DNA of 64,000 nucleotides. It comes from Nevskiaceae bacterium (GTDB lineage Bacteria; Pseudomonadota; Gammaproteobacteria; Steroidobacterales; Steroidobacteraceae). The stretch spans positions 372,001 to 436,000 of the forward strand of contig JACKOV010000003.1 of the NCBI GenBank assembly GCA_024234075.1, written 5' to 3'. Below the pieces are notes generated by a model that was given only the letters and a program-made list of their open reading frames with translations, did no database searches and was not told the DNA's origin. Position 1 is the stretch's first letter. Every line of letters begins with the position of its first letter. Both the position numbers and the translations under genes were made by a program. This document shows positions 33,530 to 44,509 of the stretch, in pieces.

Positions 33530-34630
33530 TCAGACCAGCGCGCGCAGGCGTTCGCCGATGATCTCGCGGCGCCAGCCGCGACGGAGTGCGGCGACCGGCT
33601 CGCCGCGTGCCAATTGCTCCAGATCGCGGCGTGTCGCCAGCAGCTCGGCAGCGATGTCGAGCTCGCCCGCCACTTGCTGCACGACTTCCGCGAGGCGGCG
33701 CAGCAGGGCGGTGAAGGCCGGGTCGGGCCGTTCGCGCCGCGGCAGCGGCGGGGCCGGATCGGGGATTGCGGCCGTCTCCACCATCGCCAGCAGTTCGTCG
33801 CCCGAGTGGCGCACGATGCCGTCCTGCATTTCCGGGATCGTCGCCAACGCCGCGTGGCTGCGCGGCACGCGGTTGACGATCTCGCGCAGCGCGGTGTCGT
33901 CGAGGATCCAGCCGCGCGGCCGGTTCTTGGCGATGGCGCGGCGCTCGCGCCAGGCGGTCAGCGCCTGGGCCAGTGCGATGCGGCCGGGGTCGAGACCCTG
34001 CAGTCCCTTGAGGCGCAGCCAGGCGCGCTCCGGGTCGGGCTGCACACCCGCGAGCTGCGTGAGCGCGCCGAGTTCTTCCTCGAGCCAGGCGCTGCGCCCG
34101 AGTTGCTCGAGCCGCTCCTGCAACGCGTCGCGCAACGGCAGCAGGAAGCGCACGTCGTCGAGCGCGTATTCGATCTGTTCGGGTGACAGCGGTCGGCGCG
34201 ACCAGTCGGTGCGGGTGTGCGCCTTCGGCAGGTCGTGGCCGAGGATCCGCCGCACCAGTTCGGCATAGCCCACCTGGGCGGGATGGCCGGCCAGGGCCGC
34301 GGCTACCTGGGTGTCGAACACCGGGCCGATCGGGCCCACGACCGGGAACAACACCTCGAGGTCCTGACGCGCGGCATGCAGGACCTTGAGTGGCGTCGCG
34401 CCGGTCGATGAGCCGGCGGCGAGCATCGAGGTCAGCGGCGGGCCGAGCTCCGCTGCCAGGGCGAGCGGATCGACGCACACCGGCCCGGTCGGCGTGGTCA
34501 GCTGCACCAGGCAGAGTTCGGCGCGATAAGTGCGCTCACGCAGGAACTCGGTATCGAGCCCTATGGCGGCGGTGGTCTGCACCCGGGCGGCGACGTCGGC
34601 GAGCGCCTCGGGCGTGGCAATGATCGGCAT
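33530..34630 (-). CDS. rnd: Ribonuclease D
   Basis: RNase D is a 3'-5' exoribonuclease that trims tRNA and other small RNA ends. The 366-residue protein has the DEDD exonuclease domain: GLDTEFLRERTY (Asp and Glu), LHAARQDLEVLF (Asp), YALDDVRFLLPL (Tyr and Asp), then an HRDC domain around 210-290 (RERRAIAKNRPRGWILDDTALREI). Start chosen at MPIIATPEALADVA; the upstream open frame runs over the next gene on the other strand. No strong Shine-Dalgarno sequence is seen. It is convergent with adk, with 15 bp between stops, and divergent from the membrane protein gene. Confidence 0.94.
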   Translation of the reverse strand: MPIIATPEALADVAARVQTTAAIGLDTEFLRERTYRAELCLVQLTTPTGPVCVDPLALAAELGPPLTSMLAAGSSTGATPLKVLHAARQDLEVLFPVVGPIGPVFDTQVAAALAGHPAQVGYAELVRRILGHDLPKAHTRTDWSRRPLSPEQIEYALDDVRFLLPLRDALQERLEQLGRSAWLEEELGALTQLAGVQPDPERAWLRLKGLQGLDPGRIALAQALTAWRERRAIAKNRPRGWILDDTALREIVNRVPRSHAALATIPEMQDGIVRHSGDELLAMVETAAIPDPAPPLPRRERPDPAFTALLRRLAEVVQQVAGELDIAAELLATRRDLEQLARGEPVAALRRGWRREIIGERLRALV

Positions 34631-34687
34631 GGACGACGGCACCGGTGAACTATGCAAGAATTCGGGCGCGACAGGAATGGACTCCGG

Positions 34688-35236
34688 ATGACTGCGATCC
34701 TCAAGCTGTACCTCGATATCGCGCTGCTGCGGCGGGGACCGGAGGACGTCCCGGCCTCGCGCAACCTGCTGTGGGCGACCCTGCTGGCGTTCGTGGCGCT
34801 GAATGCGCTGCTGACGCTGGCTTTCCGTCCGACCACCGACAACTGGCCGCTGCAGCTGCTGGTGTCGGTCGGCTTCACGCTGCTGTGGTACCGCGTACTG
34901 CTGGGCCTGTTCGGGCGACCCGAACGCTACCAGCAGACCGTGACCGCCATTTTCGGTTTCGGCTGCATCATCACGCCGCTGATCGTGCCGGTCACCGGCA
35001 TGATGGCGCCGCTCGCCGATCATCCGGAGCAGGCGATGCCGTGGATGCTGCTGTTGCTGCCGCTGGCGATCTATCTGCTCTACGTCACGGCGCGCATCCT
35101 GCGTGCGGCGATCGAGCGGCCGATGTTCCAGTGCGTGACACTGGTGCTGCTGCAGACTTTCCTCGAGCCGCTGTTGCTGCTGACGATGTTCGGCGCCGAC
35201 CTGCCGGCCGGTGCCGCGGCGCCGGTCGGCGGCTGA
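34688..35236 (+). CDS. Four- or five-helix membrane protein of unknown function (YIP1-like)
   Basis: A 182-residue integral membrane protein. After a cytoplasmic N-terminus (MTAILKLYLDIALLRRGPEDVPAS) come hydrophobic segments at about 28-46, 55-75, 85-108, 117-137 and 150-170. This resembles the YIP1/YckC-like group that often begins with a region like LLRRGPEDVP. No catalytic motif is visible. An earlier in-frame ATG at 34652 would add 12 residues without hydrophobic or conserved features. mpl starts 16 nt after the stop. The link to cell-wall recycling is only positional. Confidence 0.65.
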   Translation: MTAILKLYLDIALLRRGPEDVPASRNLLWATLLAFVALNALLTLAFRPTTDNWPLQLLVSVGFTLLWYRVLLGLFGRPERYQQTVTAIFGFGCIITPLIVPVTGMMAPLADHPEQAMPWMLLLLPLAIYLLYVTARILRAAIERPMFQCVTLVLLQTFLEPLLLLTMFGADLPAGAAAPVGG

Positions 35237-35252
35237 ACGGCACGGAGTTTCG

Positions 35253-36629
35253 ATGCACGTCCACATCCTCGGCATCTGCGGCACGTTCATGGCCGGCATT
35301 GCCGCGATCGCCAAGCAGGCCGGTCACCGCGTCACCGGCTCGGACCGCAATGTCTATCCGCCGATGAGCACCCAGCTCGAGGCGCTCGGCATCGAGCTGA
35401 CCGAAGGCTTCGCACCGGCCCAGCTCGATCCGGAGCCCGACGTGGTCGTGGTCGGCAACGTCATGACCCGCGGCATGCCGGTGATCGAAGCCTTGCTCGA
35501 TCGCGGCATCCCCTATGCCTCCGGCCCCGAATGGCTGGCGCGCGAAGTGCTCGCCGACCGCTGGGTGCTGGCGGTGGCCGGCACACACGGCAAGACCACG
35601 ACGACCAGCCTGCTGGCCTGGATCCTCGAATACGCCGGTCTCTCTCCCGGCTTCCTGATCGGCGGCATCGCCGAGGATTTCAGTGTCAGTGCACGCCTGG
35701 GCGAGCGGCCGTTCTTCGTGATCGAAGCCGACGAGTACGACACCGCGTTTTTCGACAAGCGGGCCAAGTTCGTCCACTACCGGCCGCGGACCGCGATCCT
35801 GAACAACCTCGAGTTCGACCACGCCGACATCTATCCGGACGTGGCGGCGATCCAGCGCCAGTTCCACCACCTGGTGCGCACCGTGCCGGCGGCGGGCCGG
35901 CTGGTCGTCAATGCCGTCGATCCGCGGCTCGCGGAAACCCTGGCGATGGGTGCCTGGACCCCGCGCGAAGGCTTTGCGCGCGACGGTGGCGGCGAGGCGC
36001 AGTGGTGCGCACGCGCGCTGCCGGGTGGCGAGGACGGTTCGAAGTTCGAGGTCCTCGAATCGGGCCGCGTGCTGGGTCGTGTGGACTGGCGATTGCTGGG
36101 CGGCCACAACGTCGACAATGCGCTGGCGGCGATCGCCGCGGCGCGGCATGCGGGCGTGCCGCCCGAGGTGGCCTGCGCCGCGCTCGGCGAGTTCCGCGGC
36201 ATCAAGCGCCGCATGGAGCTGCGGGGCGAGGCCCGCGGCGTCAAGGTCTACGACGATTTCGCCCACCATCCGACGGCGATCGCCACGACTCTCGATGGCC
36301 TGCGCCGCCGCGTCGGTGCCGCGCGGATCGTCGCGGTGCTCGAACCGCGCTCGAACACCATGAAGCTCGGCGTGCATCGCGAGACCCTGGCGCCCTCGCT
36401 GGCCGCGGCCGACGAAGTGTGGCTGTACGCACCGCCCGACCTGGGCTGGGATGCCGGCGAAATCGTCCGCGGGCTGGGTGCGCGCGGCCATGCCGCCAGC
36501 GATGTCGACACGCTCGCCCGCGAACTCGCCGGCCGCTTGCGCGCAGGCGACCACGCGCTGATCATGTCGAACGGCGGTTTCGGCGGCTTGCACCTCAAGC
36601 TGCTGGCTGCGCTCGAGGCCAGCGGCTGA
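35253..36629 (+). CDS. mpl: UDP-N-acetylmuramate:L-Ala-gamma-D-Glu-meso-DAP ligase
   Basis: Mpl re-attaches the recycled tripeptide to UDP-MurNAc in peptidoglycan recycling. The 458-residue Mur ligase opens MHVHILGICGTFMAGIAAIA, the Mpl-type variant of the MurC nucleotide motif. The ATP site is VAGTHGKTTTTSLLAW, followed by FVIEADEYDTAFFDKRAKF, NNLEFDHADIY, GGHNVDNALAAIAAA and FRGIKRRMELRGE, YDDFAHHPTA. The ATG has GGAG 8 nt upstream. ubiX follows after 1 nt. Cytoplasmic. Confidence 0.96.
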   Translation: MHVHILGICGTFMAGIAAIAKQAGHRVTGSDRNVYPPMSTQLEALGIELTEGFAPAQLDPEPDVVVVGNVMTRGMPVIEALLDRGIPYASGPEWLAREVLADRWVLAVAGTHGKTTTTSLLAWILEYAGLSPGFLIGGIAEDFSVSARLGERPFFVIEADEYDTAFFDKRAKFVHYRPRTAILNNLEFDHADIYPDVAAIQRQFHHLVRTVPAAGRLVVNAVDPRLAETLAMGAWTPREGFARDGGGEAQWCARALPGGEDGSKFEVLESGRVLGRVDWRLLGGHNVDNALAAIAAARHAGVPPEVACAALGEFRGIKRRMELRGEARGVKVYDDFAHHPTAIATTLDGLRRRVGAARIVAVLEPRSNTMKLGVHRETLAPSLAAADEVWLYAPPDLGWDAGEIVRGLGARGHAASDVDTLARELAGRLRAGDHALIMSNGGFGGLHLKLLAALEASG

Positions 36630-36630
36630 A

Positions 36631-37257
36631 ATGACCCTCGCCAACCACAGGGCCAACGACAAGCGGATCACGGTCGGTCTGACCGGTGCCTCCGGTGCGC
36701 AATACGGCCTGCGCCTGATCGAATGCCTGGTCAAGGCCGACTACCAGGTACTGGTGATGTTCACCCGCGCCGCACAGATCGTCGTCGGCTCCGAGACCGA
36801 TTGCCGGTTGCCGGGTCGCACCGTGGAGCAGACCCGCTATCTGGCGTCGCGCTATGGTGCGCGCGACGGCCAGTTGCGGGTCTATGGCGACGAGGAGTGG
36901 ACCTCGCCGGTGGCGAGCGGCTCGGGCGCGCCGCACCGGATGGTGGTCTGCCCCGCGAGCATGGCCACGGTGTCGGCGATCGCCTGCGGCGCCAGCGAAA
37001 ACCTGCTGGAACGTGCGGCCGACGTGGTCATCAAGGAGCGCGGCAGCCTGGTGATCGTACCGCGCGAGACGCCGTTCTCGGCGATCCATCTCGAGAACAT
37101 GCTGAAGCTGTCGCGGCTTGGCGTGACGATCCTGCCGGCGAATCCCGGCTTTTATAACCGTCCCGTGCAGCTCGAAGCCCTGGTCGATTTCATCGTTGCG
37201 CGGATACTCGACCAGTTCGGCATCGAGAGCGACCTGATGGCACGCTGGGGCGTCTGA
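36631..37257 (+). CDS. ubiX: Flavin prenyltransferase
   Basis: UbiX attaches a dimethylallyl group to FMN, making the prenylated flavin cofactor of UbiD-type decarboxylases in ubiquinone synthesis. The 208-residue protein matches the family: VGLTGASGAQYGLRLIECL (FMN-binding), VVCPASMATVSAIACGAS, ADVVIKERGSLVIVPRETPFS, HLENMLKLSRLGVTILPANPGFYN. It begins 1 nt after mpl and is probably co-transcribed with it. No ubiD is nearby. The 116 bp downstream hold only a GCCTCCGGAGGC palindrome at 37276-37287. Confidence 0.96.
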   Translation: MTLANHRANDKRITVGLTGASGAQYGLRLIECLVKADYQVLVMFTRAAQIVVGSETDCRLPGRTVEQTRYLASRYGARDGQLRVYGDEEWTSPVASGSGAPHRMVVCPASMATVSAIACGASENLLERAADVVIKERGSLVIVPRETPFSAIHLENMLKLSRLGVTILPANPGFYNRPVQLEALVDFIVARILDQFGIESDLMARWGV

Positions 37258-37373
37258 GAATGCACCGCGGCTGCGGCCTCCGGAGGCGGGGCTTGCGGCA
37301 CGGCGGCGACGATGCTGGCCATGGCGACGGGGCGTGAGGATCATGCCCAACCGCACGAGGTAGTCGGCCCATC

Positions 37374-37958
37374 ATGAACATCGCTGAAATCTCGCTGTTT
37401 CCGCTGAACACCGTGCTGTTTCCCGGCGGGCCGCTGCCGCTGCGGATCTTCGAGACCCGCTATACCGACATGGTGCGGCGCTGCCTGCGCGAGCACAGCG
37501 CATTCGGCGTGGTGCTGATCCGAGCCGGTACCGAGGTGGGCGAAGTGGAGCGCACCGCCGACATCGGCACGACCGCCCGCATCGTCGATTTCTACCAGCT
37601 GCCGGATCGGCTGCTGGGCATCACCTGCTCCGGCGAGAAGAAGTTCAAGGTGCTCGAGCGGCGTCGTCAGCCCGACGGCCTGAACGTCGGGACGGTCGAA
37701 TGGCTGCCCGCGGAGCCGCGGCAGGAGCTGCCGCTGGAGTACGCCCATCTCGCGACCCTGCTGCGCAAGGTGCTGCCCGAGCTCGGCAAGATCTACGAGT
37801 CCGTGCCCAAGCACTTCGATGATGCGGCCTGGGTCGGATCGCGGCTGGTCGAGATCCTGCCGATCAGCCTCGGTGACAAGCAGGCCTGTCTCGAGATGCA
37901 GGATCCGCTGCAGCGGCTGGAGCGGATTGCGCCGCTGATCCGGCGCGACGAGAGCTGA
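37374..37958 (+). CDS. LON substrate-binding (N-terminal) domain protein
   Basis: A 194-residue stand-alone LON N-terminal domain, as found at the front of Lon protease but without ATPase or protease parts. Visible: ISLFPLNTVLFPGGPLPLRIFETRYTDMV at the N-terminus, FGVVLIRAGTEVGE, RLLGITCSGEKKFKV, and a helical C-terminal part. Such proteins are common in proteobacteria and their role is not settled; substrate or adaptor binding is assumed by analogy with Lon. It is convergent with the CPBP protease gene. Confidence 0.88.
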   Translation: MNIAEISLFPLNTVLFPGGPLPLRIFETRYTDMVRRCLREHSAFGVVLIRAGTEVGEVERTADIGTTARIVDFYQLPDRLLGITCSGEKKFKVLERRRQPDGLNVGTVEWLPAEPRQELPLEYAHLATLLRKVLPELGKIYESVPKHFDDAAWVGSRLVEILPISLGDKQACLEMQDPLQRLERIAPLIRRDES

Positions 37959-37978
37959 CGCAGCACGCGATCCGCGTT

Positions 37979-38878
37979 TCAGACGAGGTTCTCGCGAACC
38001 GTGGAAGCATCTCGATAGCGATAAAAGCGGACGAGGACGGCGCCGATCACTCCACACCACGCCAGCACCAGCCAGCCGACGACGCCGTCGAAGTCGGACA
38101 GCAACCAGCCGGCCGGGTGGTCCGCGACGGGGCGGGAGGCTTCGCGGACCACCGAGATCACCCAGACCCAGCCGGCATGCAGGCCGATGCAGGCCGCGAT
38201 GTTACCGGTCAGGGCGCGCACCAGGCCGAGCAGCACGCCGACCGCCGTGAGGCAGAGAAACGCATCGATGATCGACAGCGGCTGGCCGAAAGCGGCCAGT
38301 GAACCGGCGAGCAGGTCGAAGCCGCTGCCCGGGCCGAGCTGCCCGGGCGGGATGCGGTAGCTGGCGAGGAAATGGGTCGCGGCATACAGCGGCGCGATCA
38401 GCAGGATCGCGACGACCGGGCCGGACTCGCGTTGCACGGCGCTGTGCATCGCGCCGCGCAGGAAGGTCTCCTCGATCAGGGCCACCGTCAGTCCGGTCCC
38501 GAGGCCCGCGGCGGCCAGGCGCAGCAGTGTGGCCGTGTCGAGTGCCACATCGGCCCGGGACGCACGCAGGCCGGCCGCGAACATCAGCAGCACGATCGGC
38601 AGCATGGTCGCGACGCCGAGTGCGAGGCCGATCCCGGTCTCGCGCAGGAAGATGCGGCGCGGTGCGCCATAGCCGAGGCTGCCGCGATCCGCGACGGCCA
38701 GGCGGCGGGCCAGCAGCACGATGCCGATCAACACCAGCAGCATCCAGACCCGGCTCGCGACGCGGTGGAAGCGCAGGTCGAACTGCGGTGTGAGCAGCTC
38801 CCAGGCGGGCCAGGCGAGACCGGCGGCGACCGCGAGCGTCAGCAGGATCAGGGCGAAAAAGGCCAGGAAAGCGCGCAT
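37979..38878 (-). CDS. CPBP family intramembrane metalloprotease
   Basis: A 299-residue membrane protein with about eight hydrophobic segments, starting MRAFLAFFALILLTLAVAAGL. The CPBP (Abi/CAAX protease) motifs are present: ALIEETFLRGAMHSA (the EExxxR motif), LYAATHFLASY (second motif with His) and GLHAGWVWVISVV (third motif with His). These residues form the metal site of the Rce1-like family. The substrate is unknown. It is 28 bp downstream of the TraB/GumN gene in the same orientation. The longer upstream frame is a shadow of that gene. Confidence 0.85.
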   Translation of the reverse strand: MRAFLAFFALILLTLAVAAGLAWPAWELLTPQFDLRFHRVASRVWMLLVLIGIVLLARRLAVADRGSLGYGAPRRIFLRETGIGLALGVATMLPIVLLMFAAGLRASRADVALDTATLLRLAAAGLGTGLTVALIEETFLRGAMHSAVQRESGPVVAILLIAPLYAATHFLASYRIPPGQLGPGSGFDLLAGSLAAFGQPLSIIDAFLCLTAVGVLLGLVRALTGNIAACIGLHAGWVWVISVVREASRPVADHPAGWLLSDFDGVVGWLVLAWCGVIGAVLVRFYRYRDASTVRENLV

Positions 38879-38906
38879 AGTGGCAGTATGCCCGGCCGCA
38901 GCGGGG

Positions 38907-39872
38907 TCAGTGTGGCTGGAATGGCTCCACCATGAGACCGCGCTCGCGCAGCAGGCTGACCAGGCCCTGCGAGCCGACCAGATGCAGCGCACCGACGACC
39001 AGCAGCGTGCTGCCGAGCTCGTGCAGCAAGGCCTCGACCTGTGGCAGCCAGTTGCGATTGCGGTCGTGGACCAGCGGTGCATAGAGGCGCGGGAAGCGCC
39101 GGTACTCGCGCAGCAGCAGTCGCGTCAGCGTGGTCTCGTCGCCGGCGCGCCAGGCGCGGGTCAGGGCATCGATATCGCTCAGCTGGTCGGTGGTCTCGGA
39201 CAGCGTCAGCTCGAGCAGGCGGGCCTGGTCGGCGGGTGTGAGCCGGTCGAACAATCCGAGCTGGTATTCGAGCGTTTCGAGGCCGCCTATCGGTTTGCCG
39301 TCGGCGAGCGCGCGGGCTTTGAGCTGTTCCTCGACACCGAGTGTCGGCTCGAAGCCGCGCTGAGTGAGGCTCGTGACCGAGTACACCAGGGCCACCGCCC
39401 AGGGTTCGAGCTGATCGAAGGCGGCAAGATCCAGGCCCAGACGCTCGAACTCGGCCTGGGCTTTCTGCCAGCGGCGCTTGCCGAGGTTGCGCCGCAGTCC
39501 CTCGCCGGACTCGTAAACGCCGTGCTGGGCGGTGAATGCCGCAGCAGCAGCCGGGTCGACGGCACTGAGATCGATTTCCATCACCAGGCGCCCGGCTTCG
39601 CGATAGGCGTGTTCGAGTGCGGCCGGCAGCGCCGCATCGTCGGCGCGCAGCAAGTGGATCGAGCCGGCGAGAAACACCGTGCCGCCTGCAGGGCCGCGGA
39701 CCGTCCAGACCAGCCCCTGGTTGGCGACAGGTGCGATCGCGGTGGTTGCGGCGGGCGCGGACGTCGCCGCCGCGGCCCGCGCGCCGTCGAAGTTCAGGCC
39801 ACCGAAGAAGAGGGCGAGGAGGGGGAGGCAGACTCGCGCTGCTGTTGCTGCACGGCGAAACGTTCGAGCCAC
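38907..39872 (-). CDS. TraB/GumN family protein with signal peptide
   Basis: A 321-residue exported protein related to TraB/GumN and the Tiki metalloprotease superfamily. The N-terminus (VCLPLLALFFGGLNFDGARA) looks like a Sec signal. The two signature GxxH motifs appear as FLAGSIHLLR near residue 70 and VVGALHLVGSQGL near 295, with DRNRNWLPQVEALL before the second. The start is a GTG with GGAGG 4 nt upstream, so the gene overlaps cpdA by 79 bp. The function of bacterial members is not established. A proteolytic role is suggested by the superfamily. Confidence 0.85.
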   Translation of the reverse strand: MARTFRRAATAARVCLPLLALFFGGLNFDGARAAAATSAPAATTAIAPVANQGLVWTVRGPAGGTVFLAGSIHLLRADDAALPAALEHAYREAGRLVMEIDLSAVDPAAAAAFTAQHGVYESGEGLRRNLGKRRWQKAQAEFERLGLDLAAFDQLEPWAVALVYSVTSLTQRGFEPTLGVEEQLKARALADGKPIGGLETLEYQLGLFDRLTPADQARLLELTLSETTDQLSDIDALTRAWRAGDETTLTRLLLREYRRFPRLYAPLVHDRNRNWLPQVEALLHELGSTLLVVGALHLVGSQGLVSLLRERGLMVEPFQPH

Positions 39873-40612
39873 ACGACCTCCGTGTCGATCGCGCCGTCGG
39901 CGCGCAACTCGAGGATACGATAGCCGGGTGGGCGGGTGTCGACGGCGAAGTCTTCGGCCCCGGGCCGGAACTGGGCGCAGGTGGAGGGCGAGGACAGCAG
40001 GCGTACCGTGCCGCGCTGGCCGTCATAGGCCTGATGTACATGACCCCAGACGATCCCGCGCACGCTGCTGTGGCGATCGACGATGCCGAACAGCGCCGCC
40101 GGATTCTCCAGCCCGACCTCGTCCAGCCAGCGGCTGGCCATGGGTACGGGATGGTGGTGCAGGCAGACCAGTACGTGGCGCTGACCGGCACTGGCCAGGG
40201 CGAGTTCGAGAGTGTCGAGTTCGGCCGGCACCAGCCGCCCACCGGCCTGGCCCGGGATGGTGCTGTCGAGCAGTACCAGCCGCCAGTCGGCGAGGTCGCG
40301 CCAGCCGCCGATCTGGAACGGGCCGTCGCGCAGCAGCGCAGCGCGCATCTGCGCGGTGTCGTCATGGTTGCCGGGCAGGCAGAGCACCGGTTTGCGCAGG
40401 TGCCGCAACGCGGCGTGGAAGTGCGCGTAACCGCCCGGATCGTCCTGGACGAGATCGCCGGTCACCAGCAGAGCGTCCGCAGCGGCGATGTCGGCGGCCG
40501 CAGCTTCGAGCACCGCATGCATCGCCGGCAGGGTCACCCGCCCGCGCAGATCGCCGGCCGGTGTGCCGAAGAGATGGGTGTCGGTGATCTGTACCAGCCG
40601 CAGTGGCTTCAT
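39794..40612 (-). CDS. cpdA: 3',5'-cyclic AMP phosphodiesterase
   Basis: CpdA is a calcineurin-like metallophosphoesterase that hydrolyses cAMP. The 272-residue protein aligns well with E. coli CpdA: LRLVQITDTHLFG (Asp and His ligands), LLVTGDLVQD, LPGNHDD, LHHHPVPMASRWLD, GIVWGHVHQAYD (last metal ligands), LLSSPSTCAQFRPG and VDTRPPGYRILEL. The start MKPLRLVQ fits the family; the upstream open frame does not. Its 3' end overlaps the TraB/GumN gene. A cAMP-CRP/Clp system is implied but not seen in the window. It is divergent from the O-methyltransferase gene. Confidence 0.94.
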   Translation of the reverse strand: MKPLRLVQITDTHLFGTPAGDLRGRVTLPAMHAVLEAAAADIAAADALLVTGDLVQDDPGGYAHFHAALRHLRKPVLCLPGNHDDTAQMRAALLRDGPFQIGGWRDLADWRLVLLDSTIPGQAGGRLVPAELDTLELALASAGQRHVLVCLHHHPVPMASRWLDEVGLENPAALFGIVDRHSSVRGIVWGHVHQAYDGQRGTVRLLSSPSTCAQFRPGAEDFAVDTRPPGYRILELRADGAIDTEVVWLERFAVQQQQRESASPSSPSSSVA

Positions 40613-40713
40613 CCGCGTCGTCGTTCCGTGGGTCAAGTGGTCGTGCGATACCGATGCGGCGGATGCCGTCCTGCAACGCGCTCCTGTCAGTTCGAGCCAG
40701 CGTAACAAACGAA

Positions 40714-40733
40714 GTTCACTGAACGGAGTGAAC
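40714..40733. promoter_or_regulatory. 20-bp dyad GTTCACT-N6-AGTGAAC
   Basis: A perfect 7-bp inverted repeat lies about 100 bp from each of the divergent starts of cpdA and the O-methyltransferase. Its size and symmetry fit a site for a dimeric repressor or activator. No regulator is encoded next to it. Confidence 0.4.
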
Positions 40734-40748
40734 TGGGTCAACGGGGGT

Positions 40749-40785
40749 TCCGCACGTATGTGTTGTGGGCGACATACTGTGCGGA
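40749..40785. promoter_or_regulatory. Long hairpin: 13-bp stem with one bulge
   Basis: TCCGCACGTATGT pairs with ACATAC-T-GTGCGGA around a 10-nt loop, leaving a single bulged T. The 3' arm overlaps the -35 region of the promoter proposed at 40769-40798, so a protein bound here could control the O-methyltransferase gene. As DNA it could extrude; as RNA on the cpdA strand it would be upstream of that gene's leader. Confidence 0.45.
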
Positions 40786-40798
40786 GTCGACTCATAAT
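40769..40798 (+). promoter_or_regulatory. Candidate sigma-70 promoter for the O-methyltransferase gene
   Basis: GCGACA (four of six) and CATAAT (five of six) with an 18-bp spacer would start transcription about 35 nt before the gene. A weak CRP-like half site (TGTGA) directly follows the -10. The call rests on pattern alone. Confidence 0.35.
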
Positions 40799-40839
40799 TG
40801 TGACGCGGTTACAGGTGCCGGGAACGGCGGAGGAAATTT

Positions 40840-41508
40840 ATGTCGCAGTCGACGCTGTCGCTCACGCCGCCGCTGCATCGCTATCTGCTCGAACACAGCC
40901 TGCGGGAGCCGGCGATCCTCGCGCGCCTGCGCGCGGTGACGGCCGGGCTGCCGATGGCGAACATGCAGATCGCGCCCGAGCAGGGGCAGTTCCTGCAGCT
41001 ATTGGTGCGGATACTCGGTGCGCGGCGCTGCCTCGAGATCGGGACCTTCACCGGCTACTCGAGTCTGGCCGTCGCGCTGGCACTGCCCGGCGACGGGCGC
41101 CTGATTGCCTGCGATGTCAGTGCCGAGTGGACCCAGATCGCGCGCCAGTTCTGGCGCGAGGCCGGGGTAGATGGGCGGATCGATTTGCGGCTGCAGCCGG
41201 CCCTGCGCACGCTCGACGAACTGTTGCTGGAAGGTCAGGCCAGCGCCTTCGACTTCGCCTTCATCGACGCTGACAAGGCGAATTACTGCGCCTACTACGA
41301 GAAGGTCCTGGACCTGCTGCGGCCGGGCGGGCTGATCTGCGTCGACAACGTGTTGTGGGGCGGTGCAGTCGCCGACCCTTTGATCAACAACGACGCCAAC
41401 ACCCAGGCGTTGCGGGCGTTCAACGAGCTCGTGCACCGCGACGAGCGCGTTGACTTGTCGCTGCTGCCGATCGGCGATGGCTTGACGGTGATGCGCAAGC
41501 GCGGTTGA
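40840..41508 (+). CDS. Class I SAM-dependent O-methyltransferase (caffeoyl-CoA OMT-like)
   Basis: A 222-residue O-methyltransferase of the type found widely in bacteria and related to caffeoyl-CoA and catechol O-methyltransferases. Visible: ANMQIAPEQGQFLQLLVRILGARRCLEIGTFTGYSSLAVA in the first third (motif I split: LEIGTFTGYSS), RLIACDVSAEW, DFAFIDADKANYCAYYE (metal-binding Asp), GGLICVDNVLWGGAVADP. GGAGG 6 nt before the ATG supports the start. The substrate is not predictable. The metK-ahcY pair lies immediately downstream on the other strand, but the link is only that they share the SAM cycle. Confidence 0.9.
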   Translation: MSQSTLSLTPPLHRYLLEHSLREPAILARLRAVTAGLPMANMQIAPEQGQFLQLLVRILGARRCLEIGTFTGYSSLAVALALPGDGRLIACDVSAEWTQIARQFWREAGVDGRIDLRLQPALRTLDELLLEGQASAFDFAFIDADKANYCAYYEKVLDLLRPGGLICVDNVLWGGAVADPLINNDANTQALRAFNELVHRDERVDLSLLPIGDGLTVMRKRG

Positions 41509-41575
41509 AGTCGGCGCGGGCCGCCGCGGTGGGTGTGCCGCGGCGCTCCCGGGGGCGCGCCGCGGCACGTCGGTT

Positions 41576-43018
<1,443 letters not shown>

Positions 43019-43059
43019 CAGTGTCTCCGTTAGTTGGGCCCCGAAGGGAGCCGGTTAAC

Positions 43060-43125
43060 GGGCGCCGTTGCATTGCGCTTCCCCTCAACGAGCCTGGCGT
43101 CCTTGCGACGCTGCAGCGCCCCTCG
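43060..43125 (-). promoter_or_regulatory. S-adenosylhomocysteine (SAH) riboswitch in the ahcY leader
   Basis: On the minus strand the RNA begins CGAGGGGCGCUGC and later has CAGGCUCG and CAACGGCGCCC, the conserved blocks of the SAH riboswitch. Pairings check out: CGAG with CUCG (P1), an inner hairpin GCGUC-GCAAG-GACGC (43097-43111), and the long-range GGGCGC with GCGCCC. A hairpin GGCUCC-CUUC-GGGGCC follows just before the ahcY ribosome-binding site. SAH binding is expected to raise ahcY expression, as known for this class. Confidence 0.9.
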
Positions 43126-43145
43126 ATGAGCGGGTTGGAGCGAGA

Positions 43146-44357
<1,212 letters not shown>

Positions 44358-44388
44358 GCGGCTGTAAGCTCCCTGGAAACGACCCCCT

Positions 44389-44394
44389 AGTATA
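44389..44394 (-). promoter_or_regulatory. Candidate -10 element for metK
   Basis: TATACT on the minus strand lies 31 bp before the metK ATG. No convincing -35 is found at 16-18 bp; an A-rich stretch is there instead. A CCGGCG/CGCCGG inverted repeat (44398-44426) sits just upstream. The call is tentative. Confidence 0.3.
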
Positions 44395-44509
44395 CCTCCG
44401 GCGAAGTCGTTTTTTGCATCCGCCGGGGTTGTTCCGATACAGATTGCGTTGAACGCTCGCAGCGCGTGGAGGACAATGCGGCCCCGCAATTTGACCCTGG
44501 TGCCCGTCC

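Noticed and set aside
40799..40813. CRP/Clp-like site (TGTGA-N6-TACAG) near cpdA
   Set aside because: Only one half site matches the consensus; too weak to annotate although cpdA makes a cAMP link tempting.
44358..44509. SAM riboswitch ahead of metK
   Set aside because: No core motif of SAM-I, SAM-II or related classes was recognised; only a -10-like sequence and a short inverted repeat are present.
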